Source: Garcia nutans
Taxonomy: Eukaryota; Streptophyta; Magnoliopsida; Malpighiales; Euphorbiaceae
DNA: 64,000 nucleotides
Assembly (NCBI GenBank): GCA_947685225.1
Contig: CANTUV010000015.1
Span: 2,480,001 to 2,544,000, forward strand
Reading direction: 5' to 3'
In this document: positions 1 through 12,545 of the stretch, one piece after another
Layout: every line of letters starts with the position of its first letter
Position numbering within the stretch: the stretch's first letter is position 1
Made by a program: the position numbers and the translations under genes
Notes under the pieces: model-generated
The model's input: only the letters and a program-made list of their open reading frames with translations
Databases searched by the model: none
What the model was told of the DNA's origin: nothing

Positions 1-383
1 CACATCAATAGACAACGATTTTTGTCTTCATCAGACAATGGTCAAAAAGCATTGTCTAAACCTTCACCAGACAACGGTTAAAAATTGTTGTCTGAAAATT
101 TAGAAACCATTGTCTGACAATTTAGAAACAGTTGTGGAAACCATCAGACAACGGTTAAAAACTGTTGTCTGAAAAATTAGAAACCGTTGTCTGAACCATC
201 ATCAGACAATGGCCAAAAACCGTTGTCTGATAAAATTAAAAACCGTTGTGCAAACCTACATCAGACAACCGTTTTAAAACCATTGTTTGAAATGCTATCA
301 GACATCGCTTCAATAGACAACGATTTTTGTCTTCATCAGACAACGACCAGAAAGCGTTGTCTGATTCAGTTTTCCTTGTAGTG
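1..383. mobile_element. CACTA (En/Spm) transposon terminus with subterminal palindromes
   Basis: The right edge (371-383), read on the minus strand, is CACTACAAGGAAA, the classic plant CACTA terminal inverted repeat. Inside it are at least eight copies of short inverted modules built from CAGACAACGG, a short A/T spacer, and CGTTGTCTGA or variants. This is the subterminal repeat arrangement that CACTA transposases bind. The 3 bases just outside (TAT, 384-386) would be the target duplication, but the other end lies left of the window, so autonomy and length are unknown. The short open frame inside is a by-product of the repeats. Confidence 0.85.
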
Positions 384-859
384 TATGGAAAAGATATATT
401 AAAATCAATATCATAAATATGAAGTTCAGCAAGTTTTCAGAACATTCAAATTAATTACGAGTATTTTTTAAGTTCGTTATTTTACATGGCAATTAAGATA
501 TCAAAATCAATGTAGTACATCTCAAATTTTCAATTTTTCTGAATATGCAAATCAATTACCATTAATTTCCAAGTTCATTATTTTACATTGAAAAGACAAC
601 ACGACAAAATTAACCAATTTAGAAATGGAAAATCTATTTCAAAATTTAATAAATCCATTTCTAATATGTTTTATAAACAGATTTAAAATAGAAAAAAAAT
701 TGTTTCTAAAAGCCTCATTGCTAATTAGGTTGAAACGAAAAAAAACTAATTCGTTTCTAATTTGAAAGGAAATTGAAATGTAATATCCATTTCTATCCTA
801 AAATGGAACTCAACTTTCATTTCTAATTTGTTGTCCCTTTGTGACTACCAAGAGAGAGG
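384..859. other. Intergenic AT-rich DNA with a second palindromic repeat patch
   Basis: No gene is visible. Between about 617 and 835 the motif AGAAATGGA/CCATTTCT (also GAAACGAA/TTCGTTTCTA) recurs in alternating orientation. This resembles the subterminal region of another DNA transposon, possibly a MITE, but no convincing terminal repeat pair or target duplication was found. Confidence 0.4.
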
Positions 860-1480
860 GACGGGATGGGGGGTTTAATTTGGTTTTCAAGGAGATTATG
901 GACAAATTTAAGGTTGATTGAAAATGTGAAAGTGTTAAGGAGAAGAAAATAAGATACAAAAATTTATAGTGGTTCGGATAAGTACATCATACGTCCACTC
1001 CTCTACCCACTAGTTGAATATTTCACTATCTTTGTAGATTTTTGTAAGTTCAACCTTAATTTGGCATTTTTCAATATCGTACAAAACTTTTACAAGGATT
1101 TACGTTATCTCACAACACTTACAAGAGTTTTTCTAAGGCTTACTCTCTACCCTAGTATTTCTAAACTCACATCAAACTTATACAAAGATTTTTTCCAGGC
1201 TCACACCTAAACACTCAAGAAATGACAAGAAAATATTTACAAGGCAATTGAGAAATCAAAATGTAAGAGTTTGGTTATTGAATCCTTAAAAAGATATATT
1301 AAATGTAGTTGAGTGAGGTATTTATAGCCCTTATAGCTCTATAGAATTGTTGTAGTTGAGTACCATAGGATCAAGGTCTCACTAACCAAAATCTCTTACA
1401 TTAAATGTTTTCAGAAGCATCTCATAGTCACTTGCCCTGTGTTGCGGGCACAAGACTTGATGAGTTGTGATTTTGGCTAA
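860..1480 (-). mobile_element. Diverged SIRE-like copia LTR fragment
   Basis: The order of landmarks matches the LTRs starting at 19114 and 22173: a G-run followed by TTTAATTTGG, then 'TTTATAGTGGTTCGG', a 'CCACT' block, repeated 'CTCACA..AAACTTATACAA' segments, and finally 'GTATTTATAG'. Similarity is patchy, so this is an old copy. Neither end has a clear TG..CA boundary. Orientation is inferred from the other two copies, whose primer-binding and polypurine sites put them on the minus strand. Confidence 0.55.
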
Positions 1481-2654
1481 CACGTTGTTGCAAAATTCAA
1501 TTTGTGTCTACCGTCTAGTTCAATAGCTACTACACATGTCACATGATAAGTCGGTGATCCCAATTCCGTGCCACTTTTATGAATGTCATGGTTGTGAGGC
1601 TTCAAGGATGATAATGCTTTAGAAATTTCTTCTTTACGTGGTTGTCTATGATTGGGTGGTTAAAGTTCTACCAATGGTTTAGGTCATATGAATGTTGCGA
1701 TCATGCCAAGACCAAATAATGGTGACGGACTGATGTTCACTTTGTGGTAGCTACCACTACTCCTGGTGTGAACCTTTCTTCCAAAATAGTCACCAACCAT
1801 TCCAACAGTATCATGGTGATGTGCTTGAGGGAGCAAGAGCAAGATGCAACTCACAGTTTGGAATGCCTTCATGCTACTGGTTGAAAACCTTACTGTGACT
1901 CAAGTGATTCTTTTCTCGTTAATCCTCCTGGTTGCAAGACTTGGCTTATTATTAATTCTACTGACCATTAACTCTTTTGCCTTAATGAGATGCTGAAGCA
2001 TGGTGGTTAGTGGTCATGCTATCATGGGGGCAATTGCGACATGCAAAAAAAAATGTGATCTTGAATTTTTCTGAGACCCGGAGGCAAAAAGACTTGATCC
2101 AAACATTAGAATACTTCAATTTGGCTACTAAAGATCAAAATTATAAAACTCATGAATCCTATATACATACAATATATACATAGAATACAAGAGTGCTATA
2201 GTAATCAAATTGTAGAATTACTCACTTAAGATCTTAGTACAATAATAAGAGCTTTCCAAAAATTTAAATATTATAAGTTTGTATAATTAGCAATTAAAAA
2301 AACTAAATAAGATATAGGTTTGATTAATTTATATAAAAAAAACCACTACCAAAATTTTCTTTTTCTCAAAATCTACCACTACTCCAATTCACATTCAAGT
2401 TTTAACAACAAGAAATAATGTGCAACATTGATATATATATATATATATACATAGCATTACAAAACCTTGTTTGATTAAACATATATATAAATAGAAAGAT
2501 TATAACATACAAAACCAAAGAGTGTTAAATGCAAAACTATACATGTAATGTAGCACTAGCAAGATTGGCCTCATGGCAAGTTACTCTATCTCTGAAATCA
2601 GCCTCAGATCTTATACCTGCTCGGATCTATCAGGGTTCCTCTTCAGAATGTTAC
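1481..2654. other. Unrecognised sequence, possibly an old element remnant
   Basis: 1560-2060 is less AT-rich than its surroundings and has coding-like stretches in shifting frames, but I recognise no family. 2060-2654 is AT-rich and ends in GAATGTTACA (2645-2654). On the minus strand this reads TGTAACATTC, like the start of the Tekay-type LTRs elsewhere in the window, so a decayed LTR may end here. A left boundary was not found. Confidence 0.25.
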
Positions 2655-3669
2655 AAATCTACCATTACATTATAGTTTTAAAAATCAAATCACATTTTTT
2701 TTTAAAATGCATAGATTTTATAAAATAACTTCATTTAAATGAAAACCAATAACTATTTAAAAGTTCCAATATAGCTTATGCCAAAACATAAACATATTAA
2801 TTAAATGTTTTCAAAGTATGTACGAACATCACTTAGCTCTAAAATCAATCCAATAACACTTTCCAAGCTTCAATTCCAAGAAACCCTAGCTTTACCTCGT
2901 GAAGCAATTTGGCCTAACCACTCCTAAACCAACAAGAAGTCCAATTCTTTAATTAAAAACACATTTATATTTTAATTACTCAAAGTAATCCTTACTTACA
3001 CTAATTTTAGCCAAACCTCATTAAAAACCCTAAGTCTAAAAATTTTCATAAAACCTAGTTTCATGATTCAAGCTTACTTCAACCATTTAATCTCAAATTC
3101 AACATATATACTTCATAATCACTTCATAACCATCCTCTTTTTTTTTTTTTAATATAAATCAACTTCTCTTTCTAACCATATAATTACATGATCTAAAATT
3201 CAAAGAAAAATAAGCTTTAAAGAGGAAATCTTACTTGAATCCTTAATTAATCTTCAAAGTACACTTGATTCCTAATATTTTTAGTGAAATTTTAAGTATT
3301 TAAGAAAAAGAGTTTCTCCCCTTAATTGCTTGTATGAGAATGGAAGAGGAAAATTAAAAGAGTTCCTTTGGAAGGCAGAAGCAAGAAGATGATGGTTTTT
3401 TTTTTTTAAATTTCCTCTTCCATTCTCATCCATATATAATTAATTAATTAATTAATACATATTTCATTTCTTTAAATCCCAACCATATATATATATAATA
3501 TATATTTCTACTTTTACTTTTCCTTTTTAACTTAAATATATATATATGTTTGTTTGTGTTTGTATATTATGTGTATACCTTATGTATACACTATGTATAT
3601 CTCTTTGACATAATTGATTATTTCCTTTATATTAATCATTTTTTGTGTAATAAAATTATGGATGTTATA
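2655..3669 (-). mobile_element. Probable Tekay-like 3' LTR (minus orientation), partial
   Basis: This AT-rich block sits where the 3' LTR of the minus-strand chromovirus pol (3700-5218) should be. Its right end GGATGTTATA (3660-3669) reads TATAACATCC on the minus strand, matching the family start TGTAACATC seen at 5219. Its content on that strand (AAGTAAG-type splice-like sites, GGTTT/TTAGGG runs, pyrimidine-rich leader) resembles the LTRs at 16352 and 22648. The left end is undefined. Confidence 0.45.
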
Positions 3670-3699
3670 ATTCTCTTCCTCTTAAGGAATTTAATCTTC

Positions 3700-5218
3700 A
3701 AAATTATATGTTGTCTAACTCTAAAAGAGTTGTGGATACTGGCTCGGCATTACCTCTTCACTTTCCCAGTTGCTTCTTCTGTTAAATTATTTTTTTTCAT
3801 AGCACTTTCACCAAAGGAACCTTCTCATTTCTCACCTCTTTCACTTCCCATGTCAAAATATCCACTGGTTCTTCTTCATAAGTCAGATTAGGATTCACTT
3901 CAATTAATTCAACTAATAACACATATGATGGATCTAATTTATTCGTCCAAAGCATAAAAATATGGAAAACATTATGGATCTTCTCTAACTTAGGTGCCAA
4001 AGCTAGTCTGTAGGCAATATGTCTAACTCTCTCAAGAATCTCATGAGGCCTGATGAACCAAGGACTCAACTTACCCTTCCGACCAAACTTTAGAATCATA
4101 TTCCATGGTGATACTTTTAAAAGCACTTTATCACCCATATTATACTCTATATCCTTTCATTTCAAATCAAAATAGGACTTTTGTCGATCTGAAGTTGCTT
4201 TAAACCAATCTCAAATCATCTTTACTTTCTCTTCTGTATCCTTAATCAACTCAGCACCCACCAACTTCCTTTCTCCAACTTCATCTAACACAAAGGTGTT
4301 CTACACCTTTTACCATATAATGCTTCATATAGTGATATCCCTATATTGGAATAGAAACTATTATTGTAAGTAAATACTATAGCTGCTAACTCCAAATCAT
4401 ATGTCAGATATTTTAACTCATGAGGTTTTAGTTGTTTGAAAGCATAGGCAATAACCTTGCCCTCTTGCATCAAAACACACCCTAGGCCATTATGTGAAGC
4501 ATCACTGTAAATCACATATGGATGACCTTCTATGGGTAAGGTAAGAACATGAGCTTGTGTTAACATCTCCTTCAACTGATCAAAACTTAATTGACATCTT
4601 ATGTCCACACAAACTTCACATCTTTATGAAGTAACTTGATAAGTGGCATAGCTATTATAGAATTTCACAAAATGATAATAATAACCATCCAAACCCAAAA
4701 AACTCATGACTTCTATCATATTCTTTGGTGGATTTCAATTCAAAATTGCCTCAATCTTACTCAGATCAACCCTGATACCATCTGCTGATACCGCATGTCT
4801 AAAAAAAGCAACTTTATCATGTCAGAATTCCTACTTGGACAATTTAACATACAACTGCTTCTCCCTCAAAGCTTGTAGTAGAATTTGTAGGTGCCTATCA
4901 TGATCATTCCTGCTATGTGAGAACACTAGGATATCATCAATAAACACAACCATAAACTGATCTAAGTATGACCTAAAAATCTGGTTCATCAAATCCATGA
5001 AAGCTACTGGTGTATTTGTTAACCCAAAAGGTATCACCAAAAACTCATAATGGCCATACACCGTGCAAAAAGCGGTCTTAGGTACATCTATTTTTTTAAC
5101 TCACAACTGATTGTATCATGATCTCAAATCAATCTTAGAGAACACAGTTGCCCCCTTTAATTGATCAAAGAGGTTATTAATGCAAGGCAACACGTACTTG
5201 TTCTTGACGGTCACTTTA
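3700..5218 (-). pseudogene. Truncated chromovirus (Tekay/Del-like Ty3-gypsy) pol
   Basis: Three frames on the minus strand form one broken polyprotein. 5218-4831 is the reverse transcriptase palm, with the FIDDIL catalytic block and an upstream 'FSKIDLRS' segment. 4608-4285 begins as RNase H (YSDAS, then GCVLMQ) but jumps after 'LELAAIVF' straight into the late integrase motif 'YEALYGKRCRTPL', so most of integrase is deleted. 4138-3797 is the integrase C-terminal/chromodomain-adjacent region (GDKVLLKVSPW, then KLSPWFI, HNVFH, LTYEEEPV). After a frame slip it runs on to about 3700. The RT is cut at its N-terminal side by the LTR beginning at 5219. It cannot encode a working enzyme. Confidence 0.85.
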
Positions 5219-7114
5219 TGTAACATCTGGAAAGTTACGGGATAAATTAAAATTAAATTAAATTGATAATTTGAAGGATAAATAAAGGGTTAAAAGTGAG
5301 AAAATACTAAATAAATATGTAAAATTTATGTATAATAAATAACATATAAAGTTAAAGTAAATAGTAAAATCAAAGGGTAAATGGTAAAAATGGGTAAAAA
5401 GTGAAAAGTTCAAAAAATTAATATAATAATAAAATTAATTAATTAAATCAAAAAGAAATTAATATTGAATGGAAGATGAAAATTTGATTTTATAAATAAA
5501 TAAATAAATAATTAATTAAAATAATTAAATATATAAACATGTGGTTAGTAAAATAAGTTGGAAATAAAAACTTTTCACTATCTTTTTCTTCTTCCTTTTA
5601 TCTCCTTGTTGGCCAAATTTCCATGGTGGCCTAAGAGGGATTTTTGTTCTTCTTTTGCACCAAATTTTACAAGTTTCTCAAGAGTTTTATGGTAATTTTG
5701 AAGTTTGATTAAGTAAAGGTAAGTTTTCTTTTGAATTTAAGATAGTTTTCTTGAAATTTTGAATTATGTGTAAATTGTGTTTGTGGAGGAGGCTTGTATA
5801 ATTGCTTAAATGATATTGGATGATGTTATTTTGATGACTGAACAAGGATTTTATAGTTAGTTGATGGATTAGTTTAGGTTTGGTAGAAGTTTGAGAGAGT
5901 TAGAAATTGAATTTATGGTTTTGGGTAGAAATTGTAAAGAATTAGTTTAAATTTAATAAAATCATTTAAAATGTGTTACAATATGATTTTAAAAATATAT
6001 TTAGACTTAAATTATGTTTTGGAAGTGATTAGAACATATTTCTAAAGTTAAAGTGCATTAGGGCAAGAAAATGAAAACTTAAAGAAAATGAGCTAAATTG
6101 ATATTTATTAGTTAAAGTATGTGATAATGTGGTTCTAATACCAGATATACACATACATTTTGGTTAGATGTTTAGTAGATAGTAATTATTGTAATATCCT
6201 CATTTATGCCCTAGAAGTTTTGCATATTGTAGTTATTGTTATTGTTATTGTTGTTATAAATTGAATTGTTTGTATATGATGGGATAAGAAAAGAAATTGG
6301 AAGGAGAATGCTTGTGTATAAGTGTTTTGGGAAAGAATTAGGGTTTAGAGAGAATGGTATATATTGTGTATATGAGGATATATATAACATATAAATGGGT
6401 CAAAGGATGAGTCAAAGGAAGAGAGATATTTTTGTGTTAAGTGTGTAATTACATATAAGGGCTTATATGAGACAAGAAGTTAGTTAATTGAGTGAGGGCA
6501 TTTTGGTAATTGCTTGGATAAGAACACTTGGTGGAGATTAAAAGCAAAATTTGACTTGGTGTCTTCATTATTTTCCTTTTTCTTTCAAGAGGTGGCCGGC
6601 CATTGAAGAGAAGAGAGAGCAAGGAAAGTGTTCTTGATGTTTGGAGCAAATTGAAGAAACAATCAAAAGATTTGACAAGGGATTTGTGGAATTTCTTCTT
6701 GTAGGTAAGTAATCTTTTGTTTTCTTTACTTATTTGGAAGTTGTGTTGGAAGTGAGTTAGGGTTTGGTGATTTTGTGATTTAATGGATTTGAGATGTGTT
6801 GTGTTGTGTTCTCAAGTATTAAATTGGTTTTAAGTTAATAGTTTATATAGTTGTTGTTGTTAGAAGTGATAGATGTTGATTTGGAAGGATGGAGAAAGAT
6901 GTTGGTTTTAGGGTTTTGAGATGATGTGTGTGTTTAATTGTTATATTAATGTGTTGTGAAGTGTTTCTTGTAATGAATATGTGTTTAGAACATTGTTTAT
7001 GTTCATTTGAAACATGTTATATGATGAATATTGTGTTTGAGTGCAATTGAGAAAGTGTTGGTTTTAGTTAGGTTGTGTTTGTGGGTGACACGGCCAAATG
7101 CTTTAAGGGGACAC

Positions 7115-7266
7115 GGGCGTGTCATTTATTTGAGGAAGCTACTGCCTCTTTTCTTTTTAAGGACACGGGCGTGTCACTCAAGTTGGTTGGGCGTGTCATT
7201 TATTTGAGGAAGCTACTGCCTCTTTTCTTTTTAAGGACACGGGCGTGTCACTCAAGGTGGTTGGGC
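7115..7266 (+). repeat. 74-bp tandem repeat with GGGCGTGTC modules
   Basis: Two near-identical 74-bp units start at 7115 and 7189, each holding 'GACACGGGCGTGTCACTCAA' and 'TTGAGGAAGCTACTGCCTC'. Further GGCGTGTC copies continue to about 7290. The surrounding LTR is AT-rich, so these islands of GC-rich dyads stand out. Confidence 0.85.
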
Positions 7267-7814
7267 GTGTCAATCAAGTGAGTTGGGCGTGTCTTTCAAA
7301 TGATTTGAACATTGTTTGATTTCTTGGTTCTTTTTGCATGGTTTGAATTCTTCAAAGGTAGTGTGGTCTTTAAACCTCAACATAAACATTTCTAAACATG
7401 CTTAAACTAAGGTACGACTTGATCAAACACTTGTGGATGATCCTAAAGCTATAAATAATATAAGTTGTTCTTGCATTGTTGAGATTGAACAAAGTTATGC
7501 TATGAATTGTGAATGGTAAAATGTTTCTTGAGTAATGTGAAATGAAATGTTGATATTTATGAATGATGTTATGTGAGATATAATGTGATCATGAATGTGA
7601 TAAATATACACTTGAATAATGAAGTGTTATATTGTGAAATAAAAGGTGAAGCCATTGTTATTGGCTAAGGTGATTCAATGGAGATAAATGAGGCATGTTT
7701 GCCCAAATGATAATGAGAATTGAGAATGAAATCTAAATGAATTGTGTGGCTAATGTGTTATTCCATTTTCAGAGTTGGTTATTGGTGGCATGCCTAATAA
7801 GAGTAACAATCTCT

Positions 7815-7975
7815 TGAAGTTAGGTTGGATTGAATCCTTGAAGCCTAATTGAGATGTTACCACCCTTGAAGCTAGGTTGGGTTTTGTTCTTGAAGCCAAG
7901 TTGGGTTGAAGCTTAGCATGCTTTGCTCCCCTTGAAGCTTGGTTGAACCTAATCCTTGAAGCCTAGTTGGGTATA
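7815..7975 (+). repeat. Short CTTGAAGC-GTTGGG degenerate tandem repeats
   Basis: About seven imperfect units of roughly 20-25 bp containing CTTGAAGC(C/T)(A/T)AGTTGGGT. The same array is in the sister LTR at about 38870-39095, so it is a family character. Function is unknown. Confidence 0.75.
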
Positions 7976-10159
7976 TGATATTGATAAATGTGATGATAAA
8001 ACCAAAACATTAACTCTGAAAATTGAATGGCATATTAGTGTGTTTTGGGCCCATGCATGTGTTTGTTTAGATGTAAATGTTGAATGGTGAAATGTTTGAA
8101 TAAGGAGATTATGTTTGTCTTTGTTTAGTGTTGACTATGAATGGTTAAATGAACACTAATAAGGTATATGACAAGATATTGAAATGTGATATGCAATGTG
8201 AAAGTATGTTGTTAGTTTTGCATATATGATGATATATGTTTGATATGGATTGAGAAATGACATTGCATTGCACTAAGTCATATCATTTGCATGATTATCT
8301 TACTAAGCCGTTGGCTTAGCGCGATAGTGTTTAATCGCGCAGGTAATAGAGTTGAACCCGAGAGCTCTACGAAACCGAGTGAGAGTAGACCTTGAAGAAT
8401 CCATTTTAGGAGCTTAAAGATCAGAAGAGACTTGCCAATCATGTATATTTCTTTTATATTTTGTAAAGTAATGTTTATAATGTAAATTTGTAAATATTTT
8501 ATAACTTCCGCTGTGTAATATTTAAATGTATATGTATATCTAATATGTTTTGTTTTATAAGTAAATGACCTATTTTTCTATAATGTATATAATTGAAAGG
8601 TTATGGTTTTGTTTAAAATGCTTTGAATGTTAAGGAAACCGTAGCATCCCTATGTTTGGTGCACTTATGCTACATTGTTGTGGTTGTAGTGTGTGTGCAT
8701 TGGATATGGGGGTGTTACAATTATCCAAACCTAGTAGTGAAGAGCATTTTGGAAAGTGAAGGGAAAAGGGTGATTCTAAATACATTTTGGGATTTGTATT
8801 AGATTAAGGTATGTACATACTTTGATAAATTAAAATACATTCGCAATCAAATTAGCTTAGTACATTTTTATGTAAATGTCCCATACTACTTTGCTATTTG
8901 AGCTTTCAAATGTATTTCCTTGTTGATTGTGAAATGATGCTAAATATATGATGTTCATTATGCTAGGCCAGTGTAATGGCTAAAATGAATAATATGTGAT
9001 AATCATGAAAAAAGTGAAAAATGCCCAAAGTATATGGATAGTAAAGTCACATTATAGATGTGACATATAATATTGAAAATGTGATGAGTTATGGATAAAT
9101 GAAATGAATTATGAATGACTATAGAAAAAAAAAAGAGTAAATGGGACAATGTGATAGAAAATTTATTATGAAAAATGTGATATAATATGTTTTAGCCTTA
9201 TATAGTGTCTTGCTCCAGAGAATTATGTTGGTGCTATTGATATGATATACCTATAGGCTAGACGTTGGGCATCAGTATGATATGATGTGCCTTCGAGCTA
9301 GACATTGGTTGTCATTTGTGTATGATATTTGCATCAGGACTAGACACGAAGGGGTCAATAGGAGACGATTGTGACACTTAGACCATTGGTGTCACGATAG
9401 ACCATAACAATATCTCTTGAATATGAATAATGTATAGGGTTATTTAGGTCCAATGAATGTTTTTGCAGTGTTTTGATGAAACTTGTAAAACAATGTATAT
9501 GCATAAAGACATCACTTATGTTATGTTTTAAAAGAGGCTCATAATGCATTATTTTAAGTATTTTGTTTCATTATCAAAGTATGTACCACTAAGTTATTAG
9601 CTTAGTGCGATTTTTTTATCGTGCAGGTGACAAAATTTTTGGGATTTTACTAGAAGATTTTGTATTGTCATGAGACCAAAGCCGGTTGCTGTCATGTAAA
9701 CTTTTATTTTTTGACATTTAATATATTTATGTGTGTTATGAAATCATATAAATTTAAGACATTTGGACTAAATGTGTAGTATACATACTGATATATATAT
9801 ATTTCAGTATTTGCTGAAACGTTTGAGGAGTAATGGAGTATTAGATAAATGTGGACTTTTGGAAGTGCATCATTCTTTGTAGGCCGTGTTAATTGATTTT
9901 TTGGGATATCCAAAATATAGATAAAATTCTGACGAATTTTTTCATAGATTTTTCTTTAAAATTTGTATTCTGGTAATTAAAACATTAATGTATATACTTA
10001 TTTACTTACTAAAATATTTATCGTAAAGTCTAAAATATTTTCTTATAATTATGGATTTTTTTTAAATTAGAAGATTTGGGACATTCTTGTATTCTTTGTA
10101 TAGATTATACATATATGGGATGTATGTATTATAAAAATATATGGTATAAGTGTATTATA

Positions 10160-10530
10160 TTTATTTTGGTATTAGAGCCTAGTTTGAGGTTCTCAACCTA
10201 GGTGGGCTTTGTGGGCTTTTGAGAGAGAGAGAGAAAGGGGATTTTTAAATGTGATTTAAAGTGCCATACATGCATTGCACTGGCATTTGAACCGGTCTCT
10301 GATATGGAAAAATTTATTGTGATTTAAGACATAAGTAAATATGCATCTAGGACACACCAGTCTGGTGAGGGGAGTGTAGAGAGGATTACTCCCAAAGAGG
10401 GTCTTGCTAGAGCTAGTACTGAGGTGATTGGGGAGGCATCTGTGCTAGCCAGACCAGCAGTTCACGAGGCTCTACCAATTTAGTTACAACAAATGGTGGA
10501 GTTGCTTTGTCAGGCCCTAGTACCATAAAG
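10160..10530 (+). pseudogene. Tekay-like primer-binding site and gag start remnant
   Basis: After the LTR end, TGGTATTAGAGCCTAG (10167-10182) resembles the initiator tRNA-Met primer-binding site (canonical TGGTATCAGAGC, one base changed). From about 10345 one frame has coding-like gag N-terminal sequence (SVERITPKEGLARAS, then EALPI-stop-LQQMVELL). It has a stop and is lost after about 10530. The rest of this element is not next to it. Confidence 0.6.
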
Positions 10531-12054
10531 AACCATCATCAGAACATATCCAACTCATTTAACAATATTTCATATCATTTATTTTTAATATTATAGTTTT
10601 ACATGTAATACATATATTACAACCATCAATCTTAATTGCATATAATTTTGTACTCAATAGAGCACTATAAAACATAATATATTCTACATATTTTATTTAT
10701 TACTACTTATTCTGCTTCTAGCACTAACCAAAAGAGTGAGCAGCTAGGAAGTGGAAATGCAAGAGCTCCAACATGCATATTACTATTTAAAAAAATGGTG
10801 ACGAGGAGTGAGTTATCAACTCAGTGAATTATAACCTAGCATACGGCTAGGTAGGATAACCAATAAAATAATAAGCAGAGGCATAGGCATAGTGAGAGAA
10901 ATGATGTTCAATATATCAAGAATAATCAAGTATTAATAGATATGACAAATTTTAGATAAATAACAGATAATAAATATAACAACAATTATATACAATTACA
11001 TATTGTGACATTTAGAATAGAGTAGCCATAGGCTGTATATTAGGGTGGTAACTTCTTCCTTTTGTGCATAACAGAACACTTGTGTACACCTTATAGTGGT
11101 TTAACCCCCTAACAGAGTTGGGCCATGTCATAATAGTAGAGGTCAATAATAATAGATTATTAATTAATCTCAACAGAATAACTAGAAGGTAAATAAATAT
11201 AAGCAACTTAACAGAAGAGTCAAATCAATAACATTATAGCTCAATAATTGATCTCAACAGAGGAATCAAAAGATTGGTTAAGCGATAAATAAAGCAACAG
11301 AAGCAAATATATAAAAAATATTTAATTAGAGGAAAAGGACATTACAATAAATAGAAATAAAATCCAGGGTATTGGAAACTTAGGTGAAAACAAGACAAGA
11401 TAATATTTAATACAAATTAAATAGTGCCACTCAGAACAGAGCATGTTAGAAATCACATTAGATTATTTCTCACCTATAACCTCTTGTGGTGCCTTGCCTT
11501 TAAATCTAGAGGGTTATCATATTTCCTTTCTTCCTACATTGTATACAATATTTTCTATAGTTATACCATAAAATACAATCTAATCCATATGCATGTCTTA
11601 TTTCATATTATCTAATTCTTATTAATTTGTCTTTAATACATTAGTTATTTTGTCCATTCCTTCTTTCTTCATGTGTTTGCATGGAGGTACCATGCAATAT
11701 TGTAGACTTTTGTTTCATTATCTTTTTATTCTTTCCAAAACTAAATTTCACTTTAATTCCCAGTTGCAACATAAATTCCAAATTGAAGCTCAATTTAGTC
11801 ATTTATTCTTTTAGAATTATAAATTATTTTGATTAAAAATTTTTACTTATAACATACACATTTATACTATGCATATATATAGATGTACATATTTATATTT
11901 ATACAAATCATATAAAGCATAATCTTATATTTATATTTTAATTAAAAATCCAGTTTTAATTTTTAACAATACTATTTAGTTATATATATATATGTCGATA
12001 TATATATAATCATATATAGTGATTAATTTATAATAAGTAATAGAATCTAATATA
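10531..12054. other. Unclassified AT-rich repeat, possibly a minus-orientation LTR
   Basis: No coding frame of substance. The stretch around 10800-10880 (GTGAGTTATCAACTCAGTGAATTATAACC, here in two parts, and CTAGCATACGGCTAGG) has the style of long gypsy LTRs read backwards. I see no clear TG..CA ends, duplication or primer-binding site. 11800-12050 is almost pure A/T with TATATA runs. Confidence 0.25.
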
Positions 12055-12545
12055 CCTTATGAATGAGCTCCTGAGGAATGGTACCACACTCAAAAGTGTT
12101 CCTAACCAGCCTAACGATTGAGTTACCAACATCCTTCTAAAATTTTAGATAAAATAGAGCATGGAAGCCATCGGGACATGAGCCTTTAGAGGCACCATTT
12201 GGATTAAAGCCTTCTTGACTTCATCAAAAGTGACTTGAGTATCAAGGTAGTGCATGACATTTGCATCACAATGGGGGATACCTCCAATAGTAGTGAGTCT
12301 AGGCCTAGTTCCAAGCACTACTTACCATCTTGAAGAATAAGTGACTGAATTTTATTTTATCTTCTTCTGGTTAAAGTTTTTCAATGATAAAAGGTAGTGT
12401 TTATGTCACCACTATTTAGCCATTCCATTCTAGATTTTTGCATCCAGTATAGTTCTTCCTGAAGAAGAACCTCGTCCAAATGCTTTTTAATATGTTCTTC
12501 CAAATTGGAAAGGAAACTAGACTATCTAACCTCAAAAATATTACA
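12055..12545 (-). pseudogene. L1-type LINE reverse transcriptase fragment
   Basis: On the minus strand, with frame slips, the region reads through the conserved endonuclease-RT linker (WLNSGDINTTFYH, then NKIQSLI) and into RT domain 0-1 (EVKKALIQM, then PDGFHALFY, and FECGTIPQELI). This order is diagnostic of plant L1 LINEs. In-frame stops and indels make it a dead fragment. It abuts the copia RNase H remnant on the right without a visible poly-A tail, so both ends are truncated. Confidence 0.8.

Larger units (their letters stand above)
6190..8719 (+). mobile_element. Nested solo LTR, chromovirus type, with perfect target duplication
   Basis: The 2530-bp unit begins TGTAATATCC and ends GGGTGTTACA. 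The flanks 6185-6189 and 8720-8724 are both ATTAT, a perfect 5-bp duplication. No interior or primer-binding site is present, so it arose by LTR-LTR recombination. It belongs to the same family as 37258-39843: both have a TGGCCGGC motif after a pyrimidine-rich leader, GGGCGTGTC-type GC-rich modules, CTTGAAGC repeats, and a 'GGCTTAGCGCGATAGTG..AATCGCGCAGG' block near the 3' end. Confidence 0.9.
5219..10159 (+). mobile_element. Tekay-like 5' LTR, split by a nested solo LTR
   Basis: It starts TGTAACATCTGG and ends TGTATTATA, eight bases before a tRNA-Met-type primer-binding site, so it is the 5' LTR of a plus-strand element inserted into the minus-strand RT. Removing the nested LTR (6190-8719) and one target duplication leaves about 2.4 kb, matching the 2533-bp solo LTR at 16352-18884. 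Shared landmarks are the TGGCC motif after a pyrimidine-rich leader (near 5610), 'TTAGTACATACTTTGATA'-like sequence and the 'CTAGACATTGG' repeats near 9240-9360. The element is truncated after a short gag remnant. Confidence 0.75.
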
